Shown here piece after piece: positions 8,136 to 17,832 of a stretch of 64,000 nt of DNA. The stretch lies in NCBI RefSeq assembly GCF_030812675.1, contig NZ_JAUSTE010000003.1, forward strand, positions 62,001 through 126,000, read 5' to 3'. Position 1 is the stretch's first letter. Each line of letters starts with the position of its first letter. Origin of the DNA: Sinomonas atrocyanea. Its GTDB lineage: Bacteria; Actinomycetota; Actinomycetes; Actinomycetales; Micrococcaceae. Made by a program: the position numbers and the translations under genes. The notes beneath the pieces were generated by a model. That model searched no databases. It saw nothing but the letters and a program-made list of their open reading frames with translations, and was not told the DNA's origin.

Positions 8136-8837
8136 ATGATGACGCTCGAGGATGCCTGGCCCGTCTTCCGCCTCCGCCTGCTCACCCCGCGCCTCGAGCT
8201 CCGGCCGCTCCGCGACGAGGACATCCCGCACTACGTCGAGGCGGCCCGCGGGGGTCTCACGGACCCCGCCCTGGCCCCGTGCGGACGCTCTGCGCTGTCC
8301 AACGCCTGGGACAAGTCCGACGACATCGCGGCCAACAGCGCGCGGTGGATCTGGGAGACGCGTCTGCGCTGCCGCCCCGAGGAGTGGACTGTCATGTTCG
8401 GCGTCTGGTCCCGCGGGGGCGGCTTCCTGGGTTCCCAGGACGTCGGCGCCACGGACTTCGCCGCCCTGCGGACGGTCGGCACCGGCTCGTGGCTGCGCCG
8501 CTCGGCGCGCGGGCTCGGGCTCGGGACCGAGATGCGCGCGGCCGTGCTGCTGTGGGCCTTCGACCACCTCGGCGCCGAGCTCGCCCAGACCAGCGCCTAC
8601 GACTGGAACGCGCCCTCGATCGGCATCAGCCGCTCGCTCGGGTACGGGCCCAACGGCGAGGCGCGCTGCGAAGGCGCCCCGGGCGTCGTCGAACGCGAGC
8701 TCCGCTTCCGCCTCGCGAAGGAGGCCTTCCGCCGCCCCGGCTGGCAGCTCGAGGTGCACGGACACGCGGCGGCCGCCGCCGTGCTGCTCGGCCCGGATCA
8801 GGCGGACACGACGGCCAGCTCCGCACCGCCGGGGTGA
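8136..8837 (+). CDS. GNAT family acetyltransferase (RimJ/RimL type)
   Basis: The 233-residue protein begins with the RimJ/RimL-like LLTPRLELRPLRDEDIPHYVEA and has the GNAT acetyl-CoA region TGSWLRRSARGLGLGTEMRA, where the R-G-x-G-x-G/A loop holds the cofactor pyrophosphate. The substrate-end block SAYDWNAPSIGISRSLGY follows. Such enzymes acetylate protein N-termini or small amines; the substrate is unknown here. The last 40 bp overlap the 3' end of the convergent winged-helix gene, and the C-terminal tail after about residue 195 is Ala-rich and looks unstructured. Confidence 0.85.
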   Translation: MMTLEDAWPVFRLRLLTPRLELRPLRDEDIPHYVEAARGGLTDPALAPCGRSALSNAWDKSDDIAANSARWIWETRLRCRPEEWTVMFGVWSRGGGFLGSQDVGATDFAALRTVGTGSWLRRSARGLGLGTEMRAAVLLWAFDHLGAELAQTSAYDWNAPSIGISRSLGYGPNGEARCEGAPGVVERELRFRLAKEAFRRPGWQLEVHGHAAAAAVLLGPDQADTTASSAPPG

Positions 8838-9964
8838 CCTCGGAAGAGCGCGAGTGCCTGCGCCTCGCGCTCGAGGAGCGCCCTGGCCCGGGCCCCCAGG
8901 GGGGCGAGGGGATCGACGTCGAACCGGAGCAGGGATCCGCGGGACCGAGCCCGCCACAGGGCAACGATCCGGCCGCGGTGGACCACGGTGCCAGGCCAGC
9001 CCGCCGCCCTCCACACCCGGTGGTGCTGGGTGGGCGGGGCGAGCAGCTCCCGGTCGCGCGTCTGGACCCACGGATCGAGCGGCGGCAGGAGCCGGAGGCC
9101 CGCGGGCCGGGGCGCCGCACGGAGCGCCTCGAGGTCGGCCCGGTGGACCCATCGGGGCTGCCCGCCGGCGTCCACGGGCACGAGCTCGGCCGCGCACGCC
9201 CTCCACAGTGCGGCGGCGTGCCGCGGGTGGGTGCCGGCCCACTGGCCGAAGTGCTCCGGCGTCGAGGGACCGTAGCAGCGCAGGTACCTGCGCACGAGGG
9301 CCGCACCCGCGGCGGCGGTCTCCTGCATGGGGGTGCGGGGGAGGCAGTCCTCGACCCGGGCGAACACCGGTCGGCCCCGCTCGCGGCCCGCGAGGCAGAT
9401 CGCGGCCCGGAGTCCCAGCAGGCGGAACGCAAAGGACGCCAGGGCCTCCCCCGCCGTCTGGCCGGCCGCGAAAGGCGAGGGTGCATCCCAGGCCTCCCCG
9501 AGCCGCGGCGGGAGGCTGGCGCGCATGGCCGAGGCGACGGCGGAGTCGAGCGCGGGCTTGCCGAGGATCATCCGATGGTCGAGCGCCTCTGCCGTGGCGG
9601 CCGCCGCCAGCTCCGAGAGGGCCCCCGCCGTCAGGCCCATCCCGTCCAGCAGGGGCACGGCGCCGCGGACGGCGTACCGGAGCGCTTCCTCGTCGGCAGG
9701 CAGGAGCGACCGGGTGAAGACCGCCAGGTCGGTCGCGGGGAAGACGTGGAGAGTCCCCCGCAGGCTCCACGTCTCCACGAGGGTGCGCTCCGCCACGGCC
9801 CGCTCGACGGCGTCGGTGCCGAGGTCCGCGACTCTGGCCCACAGAGACGTCGGGGCGGTCAGCGGCGTCGCGCCGACGAGGCCGCAGGCGGCGGCTGCCT
9901 CCAGCAGACGGCCGGGCGCCACGCGGTGCGACAGGCGGTGCCCGGCGAGCCGGAAGCCGAGCAC
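8798..9964 (-). CDS. winged-helix DNA-binding domain protein (AlkZ/HTH_42 family)
   Basis: The protein of about 388 residues matches the AlkZ/YcaQ-like winged-helix family, some of which are DNA glycosylases acting on alkylated or crosslinked bases. Evidence is VETWSLRGTLHVFPATDLAVF near residue 70, YLRCYGPSTPEHFGQWAG, and LLPPLDPWVQTRDRELL, which corresponds to the family's catalytic QxQ/QxD region (here V-Q-T-R-D). The exact catalytic status is uncertain. The start is unclear: GTG at 9964 is listed, but the homologous-looking residues LRVDDEQ precede it, so a CTG at 9985 overlapping the phoH stop is possible. It would be co-transcribed downstream of phoH. Confidence 0.75.
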   Translation of the reverse strand: MLGFRLAGHRLSHRVAPGRLLEAAAACGLVGATPLTAPTSLWARVADLGTDAVERAVAERTLVETWSLRGTLHVFPATDLAVFTRSLLPADEEALRYAVRGAVPLLDGMGLTAGALSELAAAATAEALDHRMILGKPALDSAVASAMRASLPPRLGEAWDAPSPFAAGQTAGEALASFAFRLLGLRAAICLAGRERGRPVFARVEDCLPRTPMQETAAAGAALVRRYLRCYGPSTPEHFGQWAGTHPRHAAALWRACAAELVPVDAGGQPRWVHRADLEALRAAPRPAGLRLLPPLDPWVQTRDRELLAPPTQHHRVWRAAGWPGTVVHRGRIVALWRARSRGSLLRFDVDPLAPLGARARALLEREAQALALFRGHPGGAELAVVSA

Positions 9965-9981
9965 CTGCTCGTCGTCGACCC

Positions 9982-11343
9982 TCAGATCTCGGCTCCCTCG
10001 AGCAGTTCGGTGACGAGGGCGGCGATGGGCGAGCGTTCGGAGCGGGTGAGTGTCACGTGGCCGAACAGCGGGTGGCCCTTGAGGGTCTCGACCACGGCGG
10101 CGATCCCGTCGTGCCGGCCGACGCGGAGGTTGTCCCGCTGGGCGACGTCGTGCGTGAGCACGATCTTCGAGTTCTGCCCGATGCGGCTCATGACCGTCAG
10201 GAGCACGTTCTTCTCGAGCGACTGGGCCTCGTCCACGATCACGAACGAGTCGTGCAGCGACCGGCCGCGGATGTGGGTGAGCGGCAGGACCTCGATCAGG
10301 CCCGCGTCCATGACGTGGTCGAGGACGTCCTTGCCGACGAGCGCACCGAGCGTATCGAAGACGGCCTGGCCCCACGGGTTCATCTTCTCGGCCTCGGTGC
10401 CGGGCAGGTAGCCGAGCTCCTGGCCGCCCACGGCGAAGAGCGGCCGGAACACGACCACCTTCTTGTGCTCGCCCCGCTCCATGACCGCCTCCAGGCCCGC
10501 GCAGAGGGCGAGCGCCGACTTGCCGGTGCCGGCCTTGCCGCCGAGCGAGACGATGCCCACGCCCGGATCCATCAGCAGGTCGATGGCGAGGCGCTGCTCG
10601 GCCGAGCGCCCGTGCAGCCCGAACACCTCGCGGTCTCCGCGCACGAGCCGCACCTGCTTGTCCGCGCCCACGCGCCCGAGCGCGGAGCCGCGGTGGGAGA
10701 GCACCACGAGGCCGGTGTTGACCGGCATCTCGGCGGCCTCGGGGATGAAGACCGGCTCGTGGCCGTAGAGCGCGCCGACCTGCTCCTCGTCGGCGTCGAC
10801 CTCGGCCACCCCGGTCCAGCCGGAGTCGACGATCTGCTCGTTGCGGTACTCGTCGGCGTCGAGGCCCATGGCGGAGGCCTTGACCCGCATCGGGAGGTCC
10901 TTGGAGACGAGCGTCACGGAGCGGCCCTCGTTGGCGAGGTTCTTGGCCACGGCGAGGATCCGGGAGTCGTTCTCGCCGCTGCGGAAGCCCGCGGGCAGGA
11001 CGTCGGCGGAGATGTGGTTGAGCTCGACGGTGAGGGTCCCGCCCTCGGCCGCGCCGTCCGCTGCGAGCGGGACGGGCATGCTGAGGCTCCCATGCCGGAT
11101 GCGCAGATCGTCGAGGAGGCGCAGGGCCTTGCGGGCGAAGTAGCCCAGTTCGGGGTCGTGTCGCTTGCCCTCGAGCTCGGTGATCACGACGACGGGGATC
11201 ACCACCGCGTGCTCGGCGAAGCGCAGGAGCGCCCGCGGATCCGACAGCAGCACGGACGTGTCCAGGACATAGGTCCTCCGAGTGTCCCCGGCGGGGGATC
11301 CTGCGGCGGCGGTCTCTGCGGGCAGCATTCCAGTGGTCGTCAC
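9982..11343 (-). CDS. PhoH2-type protein: PIN domain fused to PhoH ATPase
   Basis: The 453-residue protein has an N-terminal PIN RNase domain (about residues 24-150, starting [15 protein letters not shown] with the first acidic residue at Asp28) followed by a PhoH ATPase domain with Walker A GKAGTGKS at about 269-276 and Walker [10 protein letters not shown] near 370. PhoH2 proteins of actinobacteria unwind and cut RNA, and in mycobacteria the gene pairs with a small upstream antitoxin. No convincing antitoxin frame was seen upstream here. GTG at 11343 is chosen because GGAG precedes it by 5 nt; an ATG at 11328 is possible. The winged-helix gene follows with an 17-bp gap. Confidence 0.92.
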   Translation of the reverse strand: MTTTGMLPAETAAAGSPAGDTRRTYVLDTSVLLSDPRALLRFAEHAVVIPVVVITELEGKRHDPELGYFARKALRLLDDLRIRHGSLSMPVPLAADGAAEGGTLTVELNHISADVLPAGFRSGENDSRILAVAKNLANEGRSVTLVSKDLPMRVKASAMGLDADEYRNEQIVDSGWTGVAEVDADEEQVGALYGHEPVFIPEAAEMPVNTGLVVLSHRGSALGRVGADKQVRLVRGDREVFGLHGRSAEQRLAIDLLMDPGVGIVSLGGKAGTGKSALALCAGLEAVMERGEHKKVVVFRPLFAVGGQELGYLPGTEAEKMNPWGQAVFDTLGALVGKDVLDHVMDAGLIEVLPLTHIRGRSLHDSFVIVDEAQSLEKNVLLTVMSRIGQNSKIVLTHDVAQRDNLRVGRHDGIAAVVETLKGHPLFGHVTLTRSERSPIAALVTELLEGAEI

Positions 11344-11567
11344 GTCGACTCCAGCCCCCGGGTCTCCCCGGCGTTCTCCAGTTCCGTCCGGCTCGGCCCA
11401 GAGGCCGGAACCGGCCTCCCTGGACTGCTGCAGCGCAGCGCCCACATTCGGCCTCCCCGTACCGGAGGCGGATACCTCCGATGGCCACAATGTACGCCGC
11501 GCCACATGTCCGGCAGATGAACCCGCGGGGAGTGTCCGGCAAATCACGCCCGCACATCCCCCACCTG

Positions 11568-11589
11568 TTGCATCTATCAATAAATGCAA
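11568..11589. promoter_or_regulatory. 22-bp palindrome, probable autoregulatory operator of the GntR gene
   Basis: The arms TTGCAT and ATGCAA bracket an AT-rich centre; 9 of 11 base pairs are complementary. The site is just upstream of the -10 box TAGGCT at 11593-11598 and covers the -35 region, so a bound regulator would block RNA polymerase. GntR/FadR-type proteins bind palindromes of this size. Binding is inferred from position and symmetry. Confidence 0.6.
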
Positions 11590-11592
11590 GCG

Positions 11593-11598
11593 TAGGCT
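11593..11598 (+). promoter_or_regulatory. -10 box (TAGGCT) for leaderless GntR gene
   Basis: TAGGCT ends 6 nt before the ATG at 11605 and is directly downstream of the palindrome at 11568-11589. Confidence 0.6.
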
Positions 11599-11604
11599 GG
11601 AGGC

Positions 11605-12258
11605 ATGGCCGGAACCGAGCAGACCCAGACGGCCGCCGAGCGCGCCCACGCAGCGCTCGCGGAAGCGATCGTCTCCGGCGCCCTCGCCGCGGGCTCCCTC
11701 ATCACGGAGGGCGAGCAGTCCACGGCCCTCGGCATGAGCCGCACCCCCGTCCGCGAGGCCTTCCTCCAGCTCGCCGCCGAGGGGCTCCTGCGGCTGTACC
11801 CGAAGAAGGGCGCCGTGGTGACCGCGGAGGACGACGCGGCGACCCGCCAGCTGCTCGAGGCGCGGGTCATGCTCGAGTCCGAGTCGGTGCGGGCCGTGGC
11901 CCACGGACCGCGGGCCGCCGCAGCGGCCCCCGGGGCACTCGCCCACCTCCTCGAGGCCCAGCAGCGGGCCATCGACGAGGGGGACGCCCTCGCGTTCGCC
12001 CGCGCCGACCACGCGTTCCACGCCGCCGTGGCCGCCACGTCCGGCAACGCTCTCACGGGCGCGTTCTACGGCCAGATCCGTCCGCGGCTCGAGCGGCTCA
12101 CCCACGCGATCGTCCGCTCGGGCGGGGCCAACCTGCCCCGGTTCCTCTCCGACCACCGCCGGCTCACCACGTTCCTCGACCGCGGGGACGCCCCTGCCTA
12201 CGCAGCCCTCCTGCGCACGCACGTGGGCATCGACGCGCCCCGGCCCTCGGGCTCCTGA
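11605..12258 (+). CDS. GntR family transcriptional regulator, FadR/FCD subfamily
   Basis: The 217-residue protein has an N-terminal winged helix (about residues 10-75, including [24 protein letters not shown], the GntR recognition region) and an all-helical C-terminal FCD domain. The FCD metal and ligand residues are suggested by [17 protein letters not shown] and [16 protein letters not shown]. Such regulators sense organic acids or amino-acid derivatives and usually repress an adjacent transporter or enzyme. The next gene, on the same strand 43 bp away, is a broken MFS transporter, its likely target. A palindrome at 11568-11589 fits autoregulation. Confidence 0.92.
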   Translation: MAGTEQTQTAAERAHAALAEAIVSGALAAGSLITEGEQSTALGMSRTPVREAFLQLAAEGLLRLYPKKGAVVTAEDDAATRQLLEARVMLESESVRAVAHGPRAAAAAPGALAHLLEAQQRAIDEGDALAFARADHAFHAAVAATSGNALTGAFYGQIRPRLERLTHAIVRSGGANLPRFLSDHRRLTTFLDRGDAPAYAALLRTHVGIDAPRPSGS

Positions 12259-12301
12259 CCGGCCTCCCCCTCCCCCTCCCCTCCGAGAAGAAAGCCGTCC
12301 A

Positions 12302-13510
12302 TTGCGCCGCCCCTGGCTCCGTGCCGCCACCGCCCTGTTCGCCATCGCCTGGGGAGGGAACCACTTCACTCCGCTGCTGCACCTGTATGAGGCGCGATTC
12401 GGCTACGCCGCGGTCACGGTGGACCTGTTCCTCGGCACGTACGTGGCGGGCCTCGTCCCGGGCCTCCTCCTCGGGGGCGCACTGTCCGACCGGCGCGGCA
12501 GGGCTCCCCTCGTCCGCGCGGGCGTCCTCCTCGGCGCGCTCGCCAGCGTGGTCCTGGCCCTCGGCTCCGCCGCGCCCGCCGTGATGTGCGCGGGACGCCT
12601 GCTCGCGGGGGCCTCGGTGGGCATCGCGATGTCGGTCGGCACGAGCTGGGTCAAGGAGCTCTCGGCGCACCGCTTCGATCCCCGCCTCGGCGAGGCCGAG
12701 CGCACGACGGCGGGGGCCCGCCGCCCCGCGCTCGCCCTCACCCTGGGCTTCGGGATCGGTGCAGGCGTGGCAGGCTCGCTCGCGCAGTGGGCCCCGCTTC
12801 CCTCGGTGCTGCCGTACGCGTTCCATCTGGCGGTCTCGGCGGCCGCGCTGGGACTGCTCGCCCGGGTGCCCGAGACGGCAGAGTCGACGCCCGGCGGTCC
12901 TGCCGCCAGCCTCTGGGACGACCTGCGGGTCCCGCTCGCGGGTCACGCGCGCTTTGTCCGCGTCGTGCTGCCGGCGGCGCCCTGGATCTTCGCCACGGCG
13001 GGGATCGGCTAGGCGGTCATCCCGCTCCTCGAGGCGCCGGCCGTAGGCGCGTGGGCCCTGGCGTACGCGACAGGGCTGACGGTGCTCACGCTCGGGATCG
13101 GGGCGCTCGTGCAGCCGCTTGTGCCCCGGCTCGACGCCGCGACCGGCGGGAGGGCCGGCGTCGTCGGCCTCAGCGCCATGCTCGCCGGACTCCTGCTCGC
13201 CGCCGCGAGTGCCTCCGCGCTCTCCCCGTGGCTCGGGGCGGCCTCCGCCGCGGTCCTCGGCGCCGCCTACGGCACGTGCCTGGTCTCGGGGCTCAAGGAG
13301 GTCCAGGCCATCGCCGGGCCGCGGGACCTCGCCGGGCTGACCGGCGTCTACTACAGCGCGAGCTACGCGGGGTTCCTGCTGCCGCTCCTGCTCGCCGCGC
13401 TGGCGGGCGTCGCCACGTACACGGTGCTCCTGCTCGGGGTCGCGGCCGTGTGCCTCGGCTCCCTGCTCGCGGTGGCACGAGGGCTGAGGACCACGCGGGC
13501 CGGGGCCTAG
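12302..13510 (+). pseudogene. MFS transporter interrupted by an in-frame TAG
   Basis: A single reading frame of 402 codons encodes a full-length major facilitator transporter except for a TAG at 13010-13012. The first 236 residues include six or seven membrane segments and the loop-2 motif GGALSDRRGRAPLVRAG. After the stop, translation in the same frame (AVIPLLEAPAVGAWALAYAT) carries on the membrane pattern to the end at 13510, with no other lesion seen. The start is a TTG at 12302 with GAGAAG upstream. One base change (for example from TAC, CAG or TTG) would restore it. It follows a GntR gene, so the pair may once have controlled uptake or efflux of one compound. A sequencing error is the main alternative. 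Confidence 0.8.
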
Positions 13511-14272
13511 CTACACGCCGAAGCGGCGCTGGCGGCCCGCGTAGTCCCTCAGGGCCCGCAGGAAGTCGACCTTGCGGAAGGCCGGCCAGAGGGCCTCGCA
13601 GAAGTAGAACTCGCTGTACGCGCTCTGCCACATGAGGAAGCCGGAGAGCCGCTGCTCGCCCGAGGTGCGGATCACGAGGTCGGGGTCCGGCTGGCCCGCG
13701 GTGTACAGGAAGCGGGAGATGTCGTCGACGTCGAGGCGCTCGGCGAGCGCGGCGATGTCCTCCCCGCGGGCGAGCGCGTCGCGCAGGAGGTCCCGCACGG
13801 CGTCGACGATCTCCCGCCGGCCGCCGTAGCCCACCGCGACGTTGACGTGCAGGGGCTCGGAGGGGCTCGGCTTGGCGGTGAGGCGCGCGAGGCGCTCGGC
13901 GAGGTGGTCGGGCAGGATCTCGGGGGCGCCCATCGCGTGCACGGACACGGAGGGGTCCTCGTCCAGCCGGTCCAGCGTGTCGGCGATGATCTGCGTCAGC
14001 TCGGCGAGCTCCTCGCTCGAGCGGCTGAGGTTGTCGGTGGAGAGCATGTAGAGGGTCACGACCCGCACTCCGAGCTCGCGGCACCAGCCGAGGAACTCGT
14101 GGATCTTGTCCGCCCCGGCCCGGTGGCCCTGGCTCGTGGGGGCGTTGAACTGGCGCGCCCAGCGGCGGTTGCCGTCCACCATGACGCCGATATGCCCGGG
14201 AACGCTGTCGGGACTGAGCGAGCGCTGGAGCCGGCGCTCGTAGAAGCCGTAGAGGAAGCCGGGCAGTCCCAT
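13511..14272 (-). CDS. uppS: cis-isoprenyl (undecaprenyl) diphosphate synthase family
   Basis: The 253-residue protein is a Z-type prenyltransferase, which extends farnesyl diphosphate with isopentenyl units to make the lipid carrier for wall polymers. Hallmarks are HIGVMVDGNRRWAR (catalytic Asp in DGN, about residues 28-41), GHRAGADKIHEFLGWC, the substrate motif DLVIRTSGEQRLSGFLMWQS and YSEFYFCEALWPAF. Some actinobacteria carry two paralogues, one making shorter Z-prenyl chains, and sequence alone does not separate them here. ATG at 14272 has a GGAGGG site. Its stop codon directly abuts that of the convergent MFS pseudogene. Confidence 0.92.
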   Translation of the reverse strand: MGLPGFLYGFYERRLQRSLSPDSVPGHIGVMVDGNRRWARQFNAPTSQGHRAGADKIHEFLGWCRELGVRVVTLYMLSTDNLSRSSEELAELTQIIADTLDRLDEDPSVSVHAMGAPEILPDHLAERLARLTAKPSPSEPLHVNVAVGYGGRREIVDAVRDLLRDALARGEDIAALAERLDVDDISRFLYTAGQPDPDLVIRTSGEQRLSGFLMWQSAYSEFYFCEALWPAFRKVDFLRALRDYAGRQRRFGV

Positions 14273-14385
14273 GGCCCTCCTGCCCGTCGAATCCGTGCCC
14301 TGTTCCGGGCGCCCACGCTGCTGCCCCTCTAGGCTACCGCAGCCGGATCCGCAGCTACCGACCAGTAACCTACCCGACCGTAAGT

Positions 14386-14391
14386 TAGACT
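14386..14391 (+). promoter_or_regulatory. -10 box (TAGACT) for leaderless hemolysin III gene
   Basis: TAGACT ends 6 nt before the ATG at 14398; no ribosome-binding site fits. Confidence 0.6.
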
Positions 14392-14397
14392 CGGACC

Positions 14398-15067
14398 ATG
14401 CAGCACCCCGCGGAGGTCCGCGCAGAGCTCCTGTCCCTCAAGCCCTCGTGGCGCGGCTGGATCCACGCCGCGACCGCCCCGCTGGCCCTCGCCGCGGGGA
14501 TCGTCCTGGTGTCCGTCGCCCCCGGCGCCGACCGCAAGATCGCCTCGGCGGTCTACGCCGCCACCGGGCTGCTCCTCTTCGCCGTGAGCGCCGTCTACCA
14601 CCTCGGCAACTGGGCGCCGCGGACCAAGGCGCTGCTCAAGCGGCTCGACCACACGAACATCATGCTCGTCATCGCGGGGACCTACACGCCGCTCTCGTGG
14701 GTCCTCCTCCCCCGACCCACGGCAGTGCTGCTGCTGACGGTCATCTGGGCGGGCGCCCTCGCCGGCGTCGCGTTCCGCACCCTGTGGGTGGGCGCCCCGC
14801 GCTGGCTGTACGTGCCCATCTACGTGGCGCTCGGCTGCGCGTCCCTGCTGTTCCTGCCCGAGTTCTTCGCCGCGAGCGTCCCCGCGGCGATCCTCATCTG
14901 CGTCGGCGGCGCGCTCTACATCGCCGGTGCCGTCTTCTACGGGATCCGCCGCCCCAACTTCTCGTACCACCACTTCGGCTTCCACGAGTTCTTCCACGCC
15001 TTCACCGTCGCGGCGTTCGCGGCCCACTATGTGGCGATCATGCTCGCCGTGCTGGGCGCGCCGATCA

Positions 15068-15081
<14 letters not shown>
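14398..15081 (+). CDS. hemolysin III / PAQR-family seven-helix membrane protein
   Basis: The 227-residue protein has seven predicted membrane segments and the conserved PAQR metal-site residues: SAVYHLGNW near the second segment, [19 protein letters not shown] with the conserved Asp, and the late [18 protein letters not shown] with two histidines. PAQR proteins are presumed zinc hydrolases of membrane lipids, and bacterial members were named hemolysin III from one Bacillus protein. A haemolytic role should not be assumed. Its end overlaps the convergent DUF255 gene by 14 bp, and its promoter is divergent from uppS. Confidence 0.88.
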
Positions 15082-17173
<2,092 letters not shown>

Positions 17174-17274
17174 GGTCCGAGTCTGCCCGAGCCCGGCTCC
17201 CGCCGGTAGCCGGAGGCGGGAGGAGGGCCCCCGGAGTGCCGTCCGGGCGGGGCACCGCCTACACTGTCCTACCG

Positions 17275-17832
17275 ATGGACACTCCCCCCAGCAGCATCCC
17301 CAGCCGCCGTGCGCCCTCACCGGGCACCGCCCGTCCGATCTTCGTGGACTCGACGGGCCGCAAGCTCCGGCTCGTCCGCGCCGCGGGAGCCGTGGCCCTG
17401 ATCCTCGTGGCGGGGTACCTGGGCGTCGTCGGGCTCGCCCTCCTCGGCGGAAGCCCCAATGCGGCCGCCCCCTTCCTCCCCCTCCCGGCCCAGCCGGCGG
17501 CCCCAGCGGCGCCTCCGCCCAGTCCGCCGTCCGCCCGGACGAGCGGCCCGGCCACGAGCGCCGATGCCGGCACCCCGGGAGCCGCCGGCGCGCAGCCGGT
17601 TCCGACGGCGGTCCCCGTTCCGGCGGCACACGTCGCGCCGGGCCCGGCGGCGCCGAATGCTGCAGGCGGGGCGGCGGCGCCCGCGGCACCGGCCCAGCAG
17701 GCCCCGGCCCCCACTGCTGCACCCGCGGCTCCGGCCCCCGCGCCGACGCCGGTCGCGACGCAGCAGCCGGCCCCCGGCAACCCCGCTGCCCCCGGGCAGA
17801 CGCGCCGCGCGACCCCGCCCGCGCACCCGTGA
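17275..17832 (+). CDS. Pro/Ala-rich single-pass membrane protein, partner of the NodB-GT2 gene
   Basis: The 185-residue protein has a basic N-terminus ([11 protein letters not shown]), one membrane segment at about residues 36-58 ([20 protein letters not shown]) and an outside tail of about 125 residues made almost only of Ala, Pro, Gly and Thr. No enzyme motif is seen; the tail may span the cell wall or hold a protein partner. Its TGA overlaps the GTG start of the NodB-GT2 fusion as GTGA, so the two are translated as a unit and the protein probably serves polysaccharide export or anchoring. A TACACT box at 17260-17265 may be its -10. I do not recognise a family. Confidence 0.75.
   Translation: MDTPPSSIPSRRAPSPGTARPIFVDSTGRKLRLVRAAGAVALILVAGYLGVVGLALLGGSPNAAAPFLPLPAQPAAPAAPPPSPPSARTSGPATSADAGTPGAAGAQPVPTAVPVPAAHVAPGPAAPNAAGGAAAPAAPAQQAPAPTAAPAAPAPAPTPVATQQPAPGNPAAPGQTRRATPPAHP

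Noticed and set aside
11344-11557. Small minus-strand frame upstream of phoH with two C-x-x-C pairs (CRTC and CGRC), considered as an antitoxin or zinc ribbon
   Set aside because: Third-position GC is clearly lower than in neighbouring genes, no ribosome-binding site is seen, and the frame runs on into phoH out of frame. Chance is more likely.
13082-13510. Separate small membrane protein gene
   Set aside because: It is in the same frame as the upstream MFS part and has no start signal of its own; it is the 3' half of the TAG-interrupted MFS gene.
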